Assembly (NCBI GenBank): GCA_004210455.1
Contig: SEFA01000024.1
Coordinates: 1-64,000, forward strand
From: Rubrivivax sp.
GTDB lineage: Bacteria > Pseudomonadota > Gammaproteobacteria > Burkholderiales > Burkholderiaceae_C
Length of the DNA stretch: 64,000 nucleotides
Direction of reading: 5' to 3'
Part shown: piece after piece, positions 27,834-37,018 of the stretch
Layout: each line of letters starts with the position of its first letter
Numbering within the stretch: position 1 is the first letter of the stretch
Notes under the pieces: generated by a model
Seen by the model: only the letters and a program-made list of their open reading frames with translations
What the model was told of the DNA's origin: nothing
Databases searched by the model: none
Position numbers and translations under genes: made by a program

Positions 27834-28820
27834 TCAGGCTCGCCGCGACGGGCGGCCGTGCCACAGCACCATCACGCGCTGCAATCCGCAGAACAGACCC
27901 AGCAGCGCGCCGATGACGATGCGGGTCCACCATGAACTCAGCGTGCCGTCGAACAGGATCAGCGTCTGGATCAGGCCCAGCATCAGCACGCCGGTCAGCG
28001 CGCCCAGCACGTGGCCGATGCCGCCGCTGAGCAGCGCGCCGCCGATGACGACCGCGGCGATGGCGTCGAGCTCCAGGCCCTGCGCATGCAGCCCGTAGCC
28101 CGACAGCGTGTAGATGCCGAAGAGCACGCCGCCGAGCGCGGCGCAGGCGCCGCTGAGGGCATAGACGCCGATGCGCGTGGCGGCGACCGGCAGGCCCATC
28201 AGGCGCGCGGAAGTTTCCTGTCCGCCGAGCGCGAACACGGCGCGGCCGAACGGCGTCGCCCGCGACACGGCCACCGCCAGCGCAAGCACGGCCAGCGCGC
28301 TCACCGCGCCGGGCGTGATCTCGCCGAGCGGCCCCAGCGACCAGCGCGCCTGGGACCACGCGCTGAGCGTCGCATCGGTGATGGGGATCGAATCGACGCT
28401 CAGCAGATAGCACAGGCCACGCCCCAGGAAGAGGCCGGCCAGCGTCACGATGAACGGCGGGATCGCGAAGACCTGGATCACGGCCCCCATCGCCGCCCCG
28501 AACGCCGCGCCTCCGAGCAGCAGCAACGGGATCAGCACCAGCGGCGACAGATGCGCCCGCTCGACGCCGAGCGCCAGCAGCATCGTCGTCAGCGCGACGA
28601 CGGATCCCACGGAAAGATCGATGCCGCCGGACAGGATCACGAAGCTCATGCCGACGGCGACCACCAGCAGGAAGGCGTTGTCGATCATCAGGTTCAGCAG
28701 GACCTGGCTGGACAGCAGTCCCGGATAGGCGGAGGCGCCGGCGAGCGTGCCCGCGACCAGCAGCAGCACCGAGGCCCAGCTGGGCAGATCGCGCGCGTGC
28801 ACGAGGGAACGCGCGCTCAT
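27834..28820 (-). CDS. yjfF: sugar ABC transporter permease, YjfF-like
   Basis: This 328-residue permease has the RbsC/YjfF branched-chain permease layout, with FVILSGGIDLSVGSVVALTTMLLA near residue 65 and GLELDAIAAVVIGGALLSGGIG near residue 255. It overlaps the ytfT-like gene by 4 bp (ATGA). With the other three proteins it forms a ribose/galactofuranose-type importer; E. coli YtfQRT-YjfF takes up galactofuranose, and related systems take arabinose. The GH2 gene follows 19 bp downstream. Confidence 0.88.
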   Translation of the reverse strand: MSARSLVHARDLPSWASVLLLVAGTLAGASAYPGLLSSQVLLNLMIDNAFLLVVAVGMSFVILSGGIDLSVGSVVALTTMLLALGVERAHLSPLVLIPLLLLGGAAFGAAMGAVIQVFAIPPFIVTLAGLFLGRGLCYLLSVDSIPITDATLSAWSQARWSLGPLGEITPGAVSALAVLALAVAVSRATPFGRAVFALGGQETSARLMGLPVAATRIGVYALSGACAALGGVLFGIYTLSGYGLHAQGLELDAIAAVVIGGALLSGGIGHVLGALTGVLMLGLIQTLILFDGTLSSWWTRIVIGALLGLFCGLQRVMVLWHGRPSRRA

Positions 28821-29833
28821 GAGGTCGCTCCCGCGCGTCGCTGCCAGCGCTCGCGCCAGGCGCGCCACACCGGCGCCTGGCTGATCGACACGGCGAAGAC
28901 GACGGCGGCCTTCACGACCAGCGTGACCTCGGGCGCGATGCCGAGTGCGTAGATGCTCGTCGTCAGCGTCTGGATGATGAGCGCGCCCAGCAGGCTGCCG
29001 CGCAGGCTGAAGCGGCCGCCGAGCAGCGAGGTGCCGCCGAGCGCGACCGCGAGGATGGCGTCCAGCTCCAGCATCAGGCCGGCGTTGTTGGCGTCGGCGC
29101 TCTTGATGTTGGCGCTGATCATCAGCCCGGCGACGCCGGCGCAGAGGCCGCAGGCGATGTAGACCGCCAGCATCAGACCCGCGGCGTGCACGCCCGCCAG
29201 TCGCGCGGCTGCCGGATTGGCGCCGCTCGCCTGGAGGAACAGGCCCAGCGCGGTGCGATGCTTCAGCAGGCCGAACAGTGCCGCCACGCCCAGCGCCATC
29301 CAGGGCGCGAACGGCAGTCCGGACAGGAAGCCGCCGCCGAGGAAGAAATAGGGCTCGTGATAGATCGTGATGATCTGGCCGTCGGTGATCAGCTGCGCGA
29401 TGCCGCGGCCCGCGACCATCAGGATCAGCGTCGCGATGATGGGTTGGATCCCCCCGGCGACGACGAGCAGGCCGTTGAACAGGCCGCACACCGCCGCCGC
29501 GCCCAGCGCGCCGAGGATGGCGGACGTCATCGGCATCGTCGCGCCTTCCCGCGTCACCAGCGAGGCGGCCACCGCGCCGGCGATCGCGACCACGGCCCCC
29601 ACCGAGATGTCGATCCCTCGCACCGCGATCACCAGCGTCATGCCCATCGCCACGACCATCAGCGGTGCCGCGCGGTTGAGGATGTCGATCAGCGGCCCGT
29701 AGGCGTGGCCGTCCTGCCAGCGCAGGCTGAGGAATTGCGGATTCAGGATCGCGTTCAACGCCCAGAGCGCGAGCAGGACGTAGGCCGCATGTCGCGCGCC
29801 CGCGTCATGATGAGACGGGAAAGCGGCGGTCAT
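28817..29833 (-). CDS. ytfT: sugar ABC transporter permease, YtfT-like
   Basis: The 338-residue inner-membrane permease is a paralogue of the next gene: MGMTLVIAVRGIDISVGAVVAIAGAVAASLV and LMLELDAILAVALGGTSLLGG are the conserved RbsC-type segments. I chose ATG 29833, which overlaps the ATPase stop (ATGA), over the frame extending to 30004, which is arginine-rich shadow sequence. It works with the YjfF-like partner as a heterodimeric channel. Confidence 0.88.
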   Translation of the reverse strand: MTAAFPSHHDAGARHAAYVLLALWALNAILNPQFLSLRWQDGHAYGPLIDILNRAAPLMVVAMGMTLVIAVRGIDISVGAVVAIAGAVAASLVTREGATMPMTSAILGALGAAAVCGLFNGLLVVAGGIQPIIATLILMVAGRGIAQLITDGQIITIYHEPYFFLGGGFLSGLPFAPWMALGVAALFGLLKHRTALGLFLQASGANPAAARLAGVHAAGLMLAVYIACGLCAGVAGLMISANIKSADANNAGLMLELDAILAVALGGTSLLGGRFSLRGSLLGALIIQTLTTSIYALGIAPEVTLVVKAAVVFAVSISQAPVWRAWRERWQRRAGATS

Positions 29834-31434
29834 GCGTGGTTCTCCGCGCCCGCCATGACGTGCAGCAGCTGGTCCTCGCCGAGTCCGGCGGCATGGAGAT
29901 CGGCCACCTGGCGGCGCTCGCGCAGCACGGTGATGCGGTCGCTCGCGCGCAGGACCTCGGGCAGTTCCGATGAGATGAAGATCAGCGCCATGCCTTGCCG
30001 GCACAGCGACAGCACCTGATCCATCAGGTCCTGCTTCGCGGCGATGTCGATGCCGCGGGTGGGCTCGTCGAGGATCAGCAGGCGCGGCCCGGTCGCGAGC
30101 CAGCGCGCGAGGATCGCCTTCTGCTGGTTGCCGCCGGAGAGCAGGCCGATGGGTGTCTCCGCGTCGGCGGTCTTGATGCCGAGCTTGTCGATGAAGCGCT
30201 GCGCGAGTTCGCGTTGGGCACTGGCGGAGAGTGTGCGCAGGATGCCGCGTCGCGCCTGCAGTGCGAGCACGATGTTCTCGCGCACGCTGAGCTCGGCGAC
30301 GATCCCGTCGACTTTGCGCTCCTCCGGGCAGAAGGCCATGCCGGCGCGCACGGCGTCGCGCGGGCTGCGCAGTCGCACGGCGGTGCCGTCGACGCGGATC
30401 TCGCCGGCGTCGGCGCGATCGGCGCCGAAGAGCAGTCGCGCGGTTTCGGTCCGGCCGGCGCCGAGCAGGCCGGCCAGGCCGAGCACCTCGCTGGCGGCGA
30501 CGCGCAGATCGATGTCTTCGACGGTGCCGCGCCGGCTGAGTCCGCGCACCTCCAGCAGCGGCGTCTGGGACTGCCCCGGCGTCGGCACTGCGCCTCTTCC
30601 GCGGGCCGGAGGCGTCTTGGAGGACAAGGCGTCCGGTGGCACCGCGAAGGAATGCGGAGCCTGCGAAGCGATTGACTGAGGGGTGCCACCGGATGCCTTG
30701 TCCTCGTGCTCGGTCCCGAGCATGAGGTGAACCAGTTCCATCCTTGGCAGCGCCGTCGTCATGCGCTCCCCGACGAACTCCCCGTTGCGGAACACGGTGA
30801 ATCGATCCGCCACCGCGTAGGCCTGATCGAGGAAGTGGGTGACCAGCAGCACGGCGACGCCTTCGTCGCGGAGCTGTCGGATCATGGCGAGCAGCCGGCC
30901 CGTCTCGGCCTCGTCGAGCGACGAGGTGGGTTCATCGAGGATCAGCACCCTCGCCTGCTGATGCAATGCGCGCGCGATGGCGATCATCTGCTGCACGGCG
31001 ACGGGGAAGTCCCCGAGCGGTCGACGCACGTCCGCGGCGATGCCCAGCCTCGCGAGCGCCGCGGCGGCTTCCTCGCGCACCTTCGGCCAATCGATGGCGA
31101 CGCCGCCCCAACGACGTGGAAACCTCCCTGCGAGCACGTTCTCCGCCACCGAGAGATTCGGACAGAGCTGGACTTCCTGATGCACCACCGCGATGCCTGC
31201 GCGCTGCGCCTCCAGCGGTGAGCGTGCTGCGAAGGCCACGCCGTCGAGCGTGATCGTGCCGGCATCCCGGTCCTGCACGCCCGCGAGGATCTTGATCAGC
31301 GTGGACTTGCCGGCGCCGTTCTGCCCCATCAGCACCTGCACCTCGCCGGCGCGCAGCGTCAGCGCCGCGTCCACCAATGCGGGCACGCCGCGGAAGGCCT
31401 TCGCCACCCCGCGTGCCTCCAGCACGACGGTCAT
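29830..31434 (-). CDS. ytfR: sugar ABC transporter ATPase, YtfR-like, with in-frame palindromic insert
   Basis: The 534-residue protein has two fused ABC domains of the RbsA/YtfR class. The first carries Walker A GQNGAGKST and Walker B RVLILDEPTSSLDE. The second has the usual degenerate Walker A (GLLGAGRTET), LSGGNQQK and LLILDEPTRGID. Between them the linker is unusually long (about residues 245-295). It is partly encoded by an 86-bp inverted-repeat element at 30620-30705 that is read through in frame as EDKASGGTPQ...VPPDALSS. The start at 31434 overlaps the binding-protein stop. The family energises import of pentoses or galactofuranose. Confidence 0.88.
   Translation of the reverse strand: MTVVLEARGVAKAFRGVPALVDAALTLRAGEVQVLMGQNGAGKSTLIKILAGVQDRDAGTITLDGVAFAARSPLEAQRAGIAVVHQEVQLCPNLSVAENVLAGRFPRRWGGVAIDWPKVREEAAAALARLGIAADVRRPLGDFPVAVQQMIAIARALHQQARVLILDEPTSSLDEAETGRLLAMIRQLRDEGVAVLLVTHFLDQAYAVADRFTVFRNGEFVGERMTTALPRMELVHLMLGTEHEDKASGGTPQSIASQAPHSFAVPPDALSSKTPPARGRGAVPTPGQSQTPLLEVRGLSRRGTVEDIDLRVAASEVLGLAGLLGAGRTETARLLFGADRADAGEIRVDGTAVRLRSPRDAVRAGMAFCPEERKVDGIVAELSVRENIVLALQARRGILRTLSASAQRELAQRFIDKLGIKTADAETPIGLLSGGNQQKAILARWLATGPRLLILDEPTRGIDIAAKQDLMDQVLSLCRQGMALIFISSELPEVLRASDRITVLRERRQVADLHAAGLGEDQLLHVMAGAENHA
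30620..30705. repeat. 86-bp palindromic element inside the ytfR-like gene
   Basis: Arms of 24 bp (30620-30643 and 30682-30705) are inverted copies with one mismatch, around a 38-bp loop. Read on the minus strand the element is fully open and adds about 28 residues to the linker between the two ATPase domains. Its structure resembles dispersed REP/BIME-type or Rickettsia palindromic elements. A second copy was not seen in this window. Confidence 0.7.
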
Positions 31435-32405
31435 CAGTATTTCCGCTTGGGCAGTTCCTGCGCCGCGACCTCGGCGGGGAACACCCCTTCCTCGGTCACG
31501 ATGCGGCGCGGCACGGTCTTGCCGGCCTTCAGGTCCTTCACCGTCTGCATCAGCTGGGGGCCCAGCAGCGGGCTGCATTCGACGGTCACGTTGAGCTTGC
31601 CCGCCACCATCGCCTGGAACGCGCCCTTCACGCCGTCGATCGAGATGATCAGGATGTCCTTGGCCGGCTTGAGCCCGGCCTCCTCGATCGCCTGGATCGC
31701 GCCGATCGCCATGTCGTCGTTATGCGCGTAGAGCACGTCGATGTGGCGACCCTCGGCCTTCAGGAAGGCTTCCATGACCTCCTTGCCCTTGGCGCGGCTG
31801 AAGTCCCCGGTCTGCGAGCGCACGATCTTCAGGCGCGGGTCGGCCTTGATGCCTTCCTCGAAGCCCTTCTTGCGATCGAGCGCCGGCGCCGCGCCCACGG
31901 TGCCCTGCAGCTCGACGATGCGGATCTCCTTGCCCGCTGGGCGGCTCTTGACCTTGTCGGTCAGCCACTTCGCCGCGCGACGGCCTTCCTCGACGAAGTC
32001 GGAACCCATGAAGGTCGCCCACAGCGTGGTGTCGGTCTCCTGCACCGTGCGGTCCGTCAGGATCACCGGGATCCCGGCGGCCTTCGCCTCCCGCAGCACC
32101 GTGCCCCAGCCGGTCTCCACGACCGGCGAGAGCGCGATCACATCGACCTTCTGCGCAATGAAGGCGCGCAGCGCCTTGATCTGGTTCTCCTGCTTCTGCT
32201 GCGCATCGGCGAACTTGAGATCGATGCCGGCGTCCTTCGCCGCCGATTTGATCGAGGCGGAATTGGCGGTCCGCCATTCCGACTCGGCACCGATCTGGGA
32301 GAAGCCGAGAACGATCTTCTTGTCGGCGGCGAATGCAGCGGGGATCGCACCGAGCGCGGCGAGCGCGCCCATGGCGACGGATCCGAGAACGAAACGGCGG
32401 CGCAT
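31434..32405 (-). CDS. ytfQ: periplasmic sugar-binding protein, YtfQ-like
   Basis: The 323-residue family 2 (RbsB/YtfQ) binding protein has a signal peptide ending near AFAAD. The mature part has IVLGFSQIGAESEWRTANSASIKSAAKDAGI, typical of YtfQ, plus KADVIALSPVVETGWG-like ligand segments and DVLYAHNDDMAIGAIQAI. E. coli YtfQ binds galactofuranose. Its stop overlaps the ATPase start, so ytfQ-ytfR-ytfT-yjfF form one tightly coupled operon. The TonB-dependent receptor gene ends 94 bp upstream, suggesting outer- and inner-membrane import of the same sugar. Confidence 0.88.
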   Translation of the reverse strand: MRRRFVLGSVAMGALAALGAIPAAFAADKKIVLGFSQIGAESEWRTANSASIKSAAKDAGIDLKFADAQQKQENQIKALRAFIAQKVDVIALSPVVETGWGTVLREAKAAGIPVILTDRTVQETDTTLWATFMGSDFVEEGRRAAKWLTDKVKSRPAGKEIRIVELQGTVGAAPALDRKKGFEEGIKADPRLKIVRSQTGDFSRAKGKEVMEAFLKAEGRHIDVLYAHNDDMAIGAIQAIEEAGLKPAKDILIISIDGVKGAFQAMVAGKLNVTVECSPLLGPQLMQTVKDLKAGKTVPRRIVTEEGVFPAEVAAQELPKRKY

Positions 32406-32445
32406 GGAAACTCCTTTGTCTGCAACGGTCGCGGGCCCTCTCCCC

Positions 32446-32474
32446 CGCCCTCTCCCGCAGTGCGGGAGAGGGCG
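32446..32474. repeat. GC-rich palindromic element between the TonB receptor and ytfQ-like genes
   Basis: CGCCCTCTCCCGCA (32446-32459) and TGCGGGAGAGGGCG (32461-32474) are perfect inverted copies around a single base. A very similar core, CTCCCGCA-N-TGCGGGAG, occurs at 48394-48410. It may act as an mRNA stabiliser or processing site between two operon genes; no T run follows. Confidence 0.6.
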
Positions 32475-32499
32475 CAGGCAGGCGCGTCGGTCGGTACGG

Positions 32500-35310
32500 T
32501 CAGTACTTCGCGTTGAAGCTCAACCCGTAGAACTTGTCGTCCGACCGGATGTCGTGCGGGAAGCTCTCGTTCTGGAAGTAGCTGTAGTACTTGGACCCGG
32601 TGATGTTGTTGGCGTTGAAGCTCATGCTGAACTTCTCGCTGAATGCGTAGCCGATCGCGAAGTCCAGCCGGCCGTAGTCCTTGACCCGGTTGTAGGTCGG
32701 CGCCACGCCCGGATCGCAGGCCGCGACGGCCATGCCGTTCTCGACCGACGGCGCCAGCAGGCAGCCGAAGGAACCTTCGTTGAACTTGCTGCGCCAGGTG
32801 TAGGTCAGGCGGCTGGTGAAGCCGTACTTCTCGTACAGCACGCCGGCGTTGTAGCTGTGCTTGGACACGCCCAGCAGCGGCTTGCCGAACAGCGGATCGC
32901 TCTTGGTGTTGACCTCGCTGTCCGCCAGCGTGTAGTTGCCGAAGATGCCCAGCCCGCTGAACGCGCCCGGCAGGAAGTCCATGAAGTACTGGCCGCTCAG
33001 CTCCAGGCCCTTCAGCGTCGCCTTGCCCAGGTTGCGCGGACGGCTGATGTCGTATTCGATGCCGTCGATGACCTCGGGCGCCGTCGAGCGCACGACACGG
33101 TTCTTCAGCACGCGGTGGTAGATCGCCGCCTGCAGGTAGCTGCCCTTGTTGAAGTACTTCTCGATCGACAGGTCGTACGCCGTGCTGGTCTGGTCCTTCA
33201 GCTCCGAGTTGCCGCCGCTGCCGCTCGGACGGATGTTGGCGTTGGTCGGCACCGAGTAGGTCAGCGTCGGGTTGAGGTCGCCCAGCGTCGGACGCGACAT
33301 CGTCTTGCCGGCCGTGGCGCGCACCAGCAGGTTGGGCACGACCTCCAGCTTGGCGCTGAAGTTGGGCAGGAAGCGCGAGGCCGTCGACGACGCGGTCTGC
33401 GGCGTCACCACGCCGTTGATCCGGCCGGCGCCGCTGATGTCGCGCTCCAGACGCACGTAGCGCCCGCCGATGACGCCGTCCAGCGGCATGCCGCCCAGCT
33501 TGGTCTCATAGTGCGGCTGCACGTAGAGCGCGTAGGTCTTCTCGTCGCTGTCGTAGTTGTTGAGCGGGTCGTAGCTCGGATCGCCCGCCGCGCCGCCGTA
33601 CAGGGCGCGCAGCGCGTCCGTGTTGTTGAGCAGGTAGTCCGGATTCGGCGTCATCCACGGCGAGCAGTCGTTGATCTGCGGGATGCAGTTGGGTGCCTGG
33701 ATCAGGAAGTTGCCGGGCAGCTGCGTCGCGCTGCTCACCAGCGTGGCGCGGTTGCCGCCGGGGGCGTCCGGACCGCCCGGCGCATTGGCGCGCCAATGCG
33801 AATCGCGCTTGGTCAGGCGGGCGCCGAAGTCGATGGTGCTGATGAAGCCGCCCAGCTCATAGTTGCCGCTCAGGGCGATCGCGTCCTGCTTGGATTTCGC
33901 GCGATTGATGTCCTGGAACAGGGAGTTGGCGAAACGGAAATCCGTCGCCTGGCCGAGCGGATTGCCCAGCATGTTGGTGGTGCCGTAGCCGCCGTTGTTG
34001 ACGACGATGTCGACGGCGCTGATCTGTTTGCCGATGTCGACGATGATGGTCCGGTTGCTGTTGGTCGACTCCATCCGCGACACGTCGAGGTTCATCGCCA
34101 GCGGACCCGAGTTGTACTTCCAGCCGCCCGCCAGCACGCGCTGGTCGGTGGACTGCTTCTTGGCCTGCGTACTGGTCATCCCGGGCACGTTGTTGAAGGT
34201 CGCCGACACGCCGTTGCACAGGCGCTGGATCGGCTGCGACGACGGGCCCAGGAAGCCCGCGCCGTCGACGTGCGCGTCGAAGCAGTCGTCGCTGCCCTTC
34301 GGGTTGGTGATGTTCTGCGCCGCGAAGATGTCCGAGAAGATGAAGAAGGTCGCGAACTTCGCGCGGTAGCCCGCGTAGAGGCCGTCGACGTAGAACTCGT
34401 TCTCCTGGTTCGGGCGCCACTGGAAGGACGCGTTCACCTGCGGACGCTGGTATTCGCCGGTATCGGTCAGGCCGCCGACGCAGGTGGGCAGCACCAGGCC
34501 GGCCGCTCCGGGCGGGCCGTTGGTCCCCGAGCGCGGATCGCAGTTGAACGAGATCGGCCGGTTGAACTTGTGGTCGGCATAGGAGATGTCGATCAGGCCG
34601 CCCATCTCGCCCGCGCCGGTGTTGGTGCGGTAGGCGCCGAGCACGCCCAGCTTGCCGCTGAGCTTGTCGGCGTAGTCGCCCTGGCTCGCACGGCCGTTGA
34701 CGACCAGCGTCGCGCCCTTGGCGAACTCCATCGGCTTGCGCAGCTTCAGGTCGATCGCGCCGGCGACGCCGCCTTCGATCAGGTTGGCGCCGGCCGACTT
34801 GTAGACGTTGGCGCGCGAGATCGCTTCCGCGGGCAGGTCCTGGAATGCGAAGCCGCGGCCCACGCCGGTGAACATCTCGCGGCCGTCGACGGTCGTGATG
34901 ATGTCGCCGATGCCGCGGATCAGCGGATTGACGATCTCGTTGTTGAAGTTGACGACGGTCTGCACGCCCGGCACGCGCTGCAGGGCCTCGGCCACGGTGT
35001 TGTCGGGGAACTTGCCGATGTCGTCGGCGACGATGGATTCGACGACCTGGTCGGCATCACGCTTGGTCTGCACCGCCGCCGCGCGGCTGGCGCGCTGGCC
35101 GACGATGACGACCTGTTCCAGCTTCGTGTCCGCGGCGCGCGCAGCGGCCGCGTCAGGGGCGGATGCGGAGGCGGCCGAGGCAGGTGCGGCGGGTGCGGCA
35201 GGCGCCTTGGGCGCGTCCTGCGCCAGCGCCTGCTGGCCGGCCAGACACAGCGTCAGGCAGGCAGCGGCCGAGATCGGCGAAAGCCGGAGGGACTGAGGGA
35301 TCCGATTCAT
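32500..35310 (-). CDS. TonB-dependent outer-membrane receptor
   Basis: The 936-residue protein has a signal peptide (cleavage near ALAQ) and an alanine/proline-rich spacer. A TonB box region with LEQVVIVGQRAS and a plug domain (about 75-190, with DADQVVESIVADDIGKFPDNTVAEALQRVPGV) follow. The long beta-barrel ends in an aromatic residue (SFNAKY). This FPDNTVAEALQR type of plug is common in proteobacterial carbohydrate receptors. It sits upstream of ytfQRT-yjfF and downstream of the MalFGK-type operon. A candidate site for the ArsR-like regulator is found 217 bp upstream, so it probably imports arabinogalactan oligosaccharides. Confidence 0.92.
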   Translation of the reverse strand: MNRIPQSLRLSPISAAACLTLCLAGQQALAQDAPKAPAAPAAPASAASASAPDAAAARAADTKLEQVVIVGQRASRAAAVQTKRDADQVVESIVADDIGKFPDNTVAEALQRVPGVQTVVNFNNEIVNPLIRGIGDIITTVDGREMFTGVGRGFAFQDLPAEAISRANVYKSAGANLIEGGVAGAIDLKLRKPMEFAKGATLVVNGRASQGDYADKLSGKLGVLGAYRTNTGAGEMGGLIDISYADHKFNRPISFNCDPRSGTNGPPGAAGLVLPTCVGGLTDTGEYQRPQVNASFQWRPNQENEFYVDGLYAGYRAKFATFFIFSDIFAAQNITNPKGSDDCFDAHVDGAGFLGPSSQPIQRLCNGVSATFNNVPGMTSTQAKKQSTDQRVLAGGWKYNSGPLAMNLDVSRMESTNSNRTIIVDIGKQISAVDIVVNNGGYGTTNMLGNPLGQATDFRFANSLFQDINRAKSKQDAIALSGNYELGGFISTIDFGARLTKRDSHWRANAPGGPDAPGGNRATLVSSATQLPGNFLIQAPNCIPQINDCSPWMTPNPDYLLNNTDALRALYGGAAGDPSYDPLNNYDSDEKTYALYVQPHYETKLGGMPLDGVIGGRYVRLERDISGAGRINGVVTPQTASSTASRFLPNFSAKLEVVPNLLVRATAGKTMSRPTLGDLNPTLTYSVPTNANIRPSGSGGNSELKDQTSTAYDLSIEKYFNKGSYLQAAIYHRVLKNRVVRSTAPEVIDGIEYDISRPRNLGKATLKGLELSGQYFMDFLPGAFSGLGIFGNYTLADSEVNTKSDPLFGKPLLGVSKHSYNAGVLYEKYGFTSRLTYTWRSKFNEGSFGCLLAPSVENGMAVAACDPGVAPTYNRVKDYGRLDFAIGYAFSEKFSMSFNANNITGSKYYSYFQNESFPHDIRSDDKFYGLSFNAKY

Positions 35311-35526
35311 TGTTGTCTCCTAGGGCCTCGTGACCGGTGCGCGGGGAGGAACGCACGTCTGGTCCGGGCCGGGTTTTTAATACAAACAACTTTTCTTGCA
35401 GCATTCGGCGAGATTTGGCGCCTGCCGGCACGTGGTGGTGCTGGTCATCGCCCCGGCGCGCAGGATCTCCGCGTGAACCGGGCATTCCGACACGGTCTTT
35501 CAGGACCTTAGCGTTCGGTTTTTGTG

Positions 35527-35554
35527 ATTATTCACAAATTAATTCGTTATAAAC
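35527..35554. promoter_or_regulatory. candidate operator of the ArsR-like regulator upstream of the TonB receptor
   Basis: ATTATTCACAA-N6-TCGTTATAAAC matches the 28-bp inverted repeat at 45788-45815 (GTTAGTAACAA-N6-TTGTTATTAAC) at 17 of 22 arm positions with identical spacing. It lies directly after the stop of the binding-protein gene, 217 bp upstream of the receptor start. A related half-site (TTTGTATTAA on the minus strand, near 35378-35387) is closer to the gene. Confidence 0.55.
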
Positions 35555-37018
35555 CTAGCGCAAACCATGAGAGACGCCGGCCTGTGCCGTCGGCGCCACG
35601 CCGGCCTCGGCGGGGGCTGCGCCGAGGAAGCGCGATTCGCGCTCCAGCAGGCGGTTGATGCGCTGCTGGCCTTTGGCCAGGGTCGCGCCCAGCGGCTCTC
35701 CGGAGACGACGATGGACGCCACGGTGTCGCCCAGCAGGCCCATGACGCGGGACTGCCGCGCCACGGTCGTCGGCAGGCCCGTGCCATGCGCCGCCACCGG
35801 ACTGAGCGACGCGCGCATCGGCAGCGCCTTGAACGCGGCACTGTCCACCGCCGACTGCCTCGCGGGCAGTTGGCCGGTGCGGGCCCAAGCCAGGCTCTCC
35901 TCGTTGAGGAAGCGCAGGAAACGCAGCGCGGCGGCGCGTTCCTGCGGCGTCTGCCGCGGGTTGCGCAGCATCACCCACACGTGGCTGTCGGCCCAGGTCG
36001 CGGGCTGCGCGAAGAGCGTCGGTTCGGGCACCGCCTCGTACTGGCTGCTCAGCGGATTCCCGGGCTTGGCCGCGCGCGTGGTGAGATCGCCCAGCAGCCA
36101 GGTGCCGTTGGGCATCACGCCGCCGGCGCCGGCCATGAAGGCCTGCAGCGCGGCGCTGTAGTCCATGTTGCGCGTGGACAGGCCCTCCGCGTAGACGGTG
36201 CGCATGAACTGCACGGCCTCGCGCACCTGCGGGCTCGTGAGATCGACGGCCTGGTCGCCGCGCGGGAACAGCGTCCCGCCCTGCTGCGCGACCAGCCCCA
36301 GCACCGAACGCGCGAAGAAGCTCGGATCGTTCAGCGTCAGCCAGACGAAGTAGGGCTTGCCGGTCGCGCGCTTGAAGGCACGCGCCTGATCGAGCAGCTC
36401 GGCCGTCGACCTGGGCAGACGGGCACGGCCCTTCGCGTCGACCAGTCCCGCCTGCTTCATGAGGCCGAGGTTGATGTGCCACAGCGCCGCATGCGAGTCG
36501 TAAGGCAGCGCGACGACGTGTCCTCCGAAGGTCACGCCGTGGCGCGCATGCGGCGTGAAGTCGGCGACCGCGACACCCTCGCGCTCGAAGCCGTCCTCGA
36601 GCGGCTGCAGCAGGTCGCGCTTGGCGAAGTCGCCCAGCACCGAGCTGTGCATGATCGCGATGCTCGGCAGGTCGCCGCCGACGATGCGCGCGCCCAGCTG
36701 CTGGTAGTAGGCCGAGTGCTCCACCACCTGCGTGTCGACGCGGACGCGGCCGGCCTCGCGGGCGTTGAACCGGTTGGTGAGCGCGGTGATGATCCCGCAC
36801 TCGCTGCTGGCCTTGGACGGATCGGTGACCTGGCCGTACTCCGCGTCGCAGCTGCCGAAGAAGCGCGCGAGCGTGATGCGGACTTCGCCGCCCTGCCCCG
36901 CCTGTCCTTGCGCGACCGCGGCGATGCCAACAAGGCTCAGACACGCGGCGACGACGAGCCGACGCCACGGCGACCGCACGGAGAGGGTCGCGCCCGGCTT
37001 GATGCGATGGGGCTTCAT
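35555..37018 (-). CDS. sugar ABC transporter substrate-binding protein (UgpB/MalE family)
   Basis: The 487-residue protein has a signal peptide (cleavage near AAVAQ) and a family 1 solute-binding fold: ITLARFFGSCDAEYGQVTD, IVGGDLPSIAIMHSSVLGDFAKRDLLQPLED, HVVALPYDSHAALWHIN and MAGAGGVMPNGTWLLG. Its start at 37018 overlaps the permease stop (ATGA). It is the last gene of the operon beginning at galT and ends at the candidate operator in front of the TonB receptor gene. The ligand is probably a galacto- or arabino-oligosaccharide, from context. Confidence 0.88.
   Translation of the reverse strand: MKPHRIKPGATLSVRSPWRRLVVAACLSLVGIAAVAQGQAGQGGEVRITLARFFGSCDAEYGQVTDPSKASSECGIITALTNRFNAREAGRVRVDTQVVEHSAYYQQLGARIVGGDLPSIAIMHSSVLGDFAKRDLLQPLEDGFEREGVAVADFTPHARHGVTFGGHVVALPYDSHAALWHINLGLMKQAGLVDAKGRARLPRSTAELLDQARAFKRATGKPYFVWLTLNDPSFFARSVLGLVAQQGGTLFPRGDQAVDLTSPQVREAVQFMRTVYAEGLSTRNMDYSAALQAFMAGAGGVMPNGTWLLGDLTTRAAKPGNPLSSQYEAVPEPTLFAQPATWADSHVWVMLRNPRQTPQERAAALRFLRFLNEESLAWARTGQLPARQSAVDSAAFKALPMRASLSPVAAHGTGLPTTVARQSRVMGLLGDTVASIVVSGEPLGATLAKGQQRINRLLERESRFLGAAPAEAGVAPTAQAGVSHGLR

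Noticed and set aside
31741..35511. 1256-codon open frame on the plus strand opposite the TonB receptor and ytfQ-like genes
   Set aside because: It is antisense to genes with clear motifs, has the arginine/valine-rich composition of high-GC shadows and no ribosome binding site or domain.
35521..35538. CRP-like site TTTGTGA-N4-TCACAAA upstream of the TonB receptor
   Set aside because: CRP sites have 6 bp between TGTGA and TCACA; here there are 4. The overlapping 28-bp repeat with the same layout as the site at 45788 explains the sequence better.
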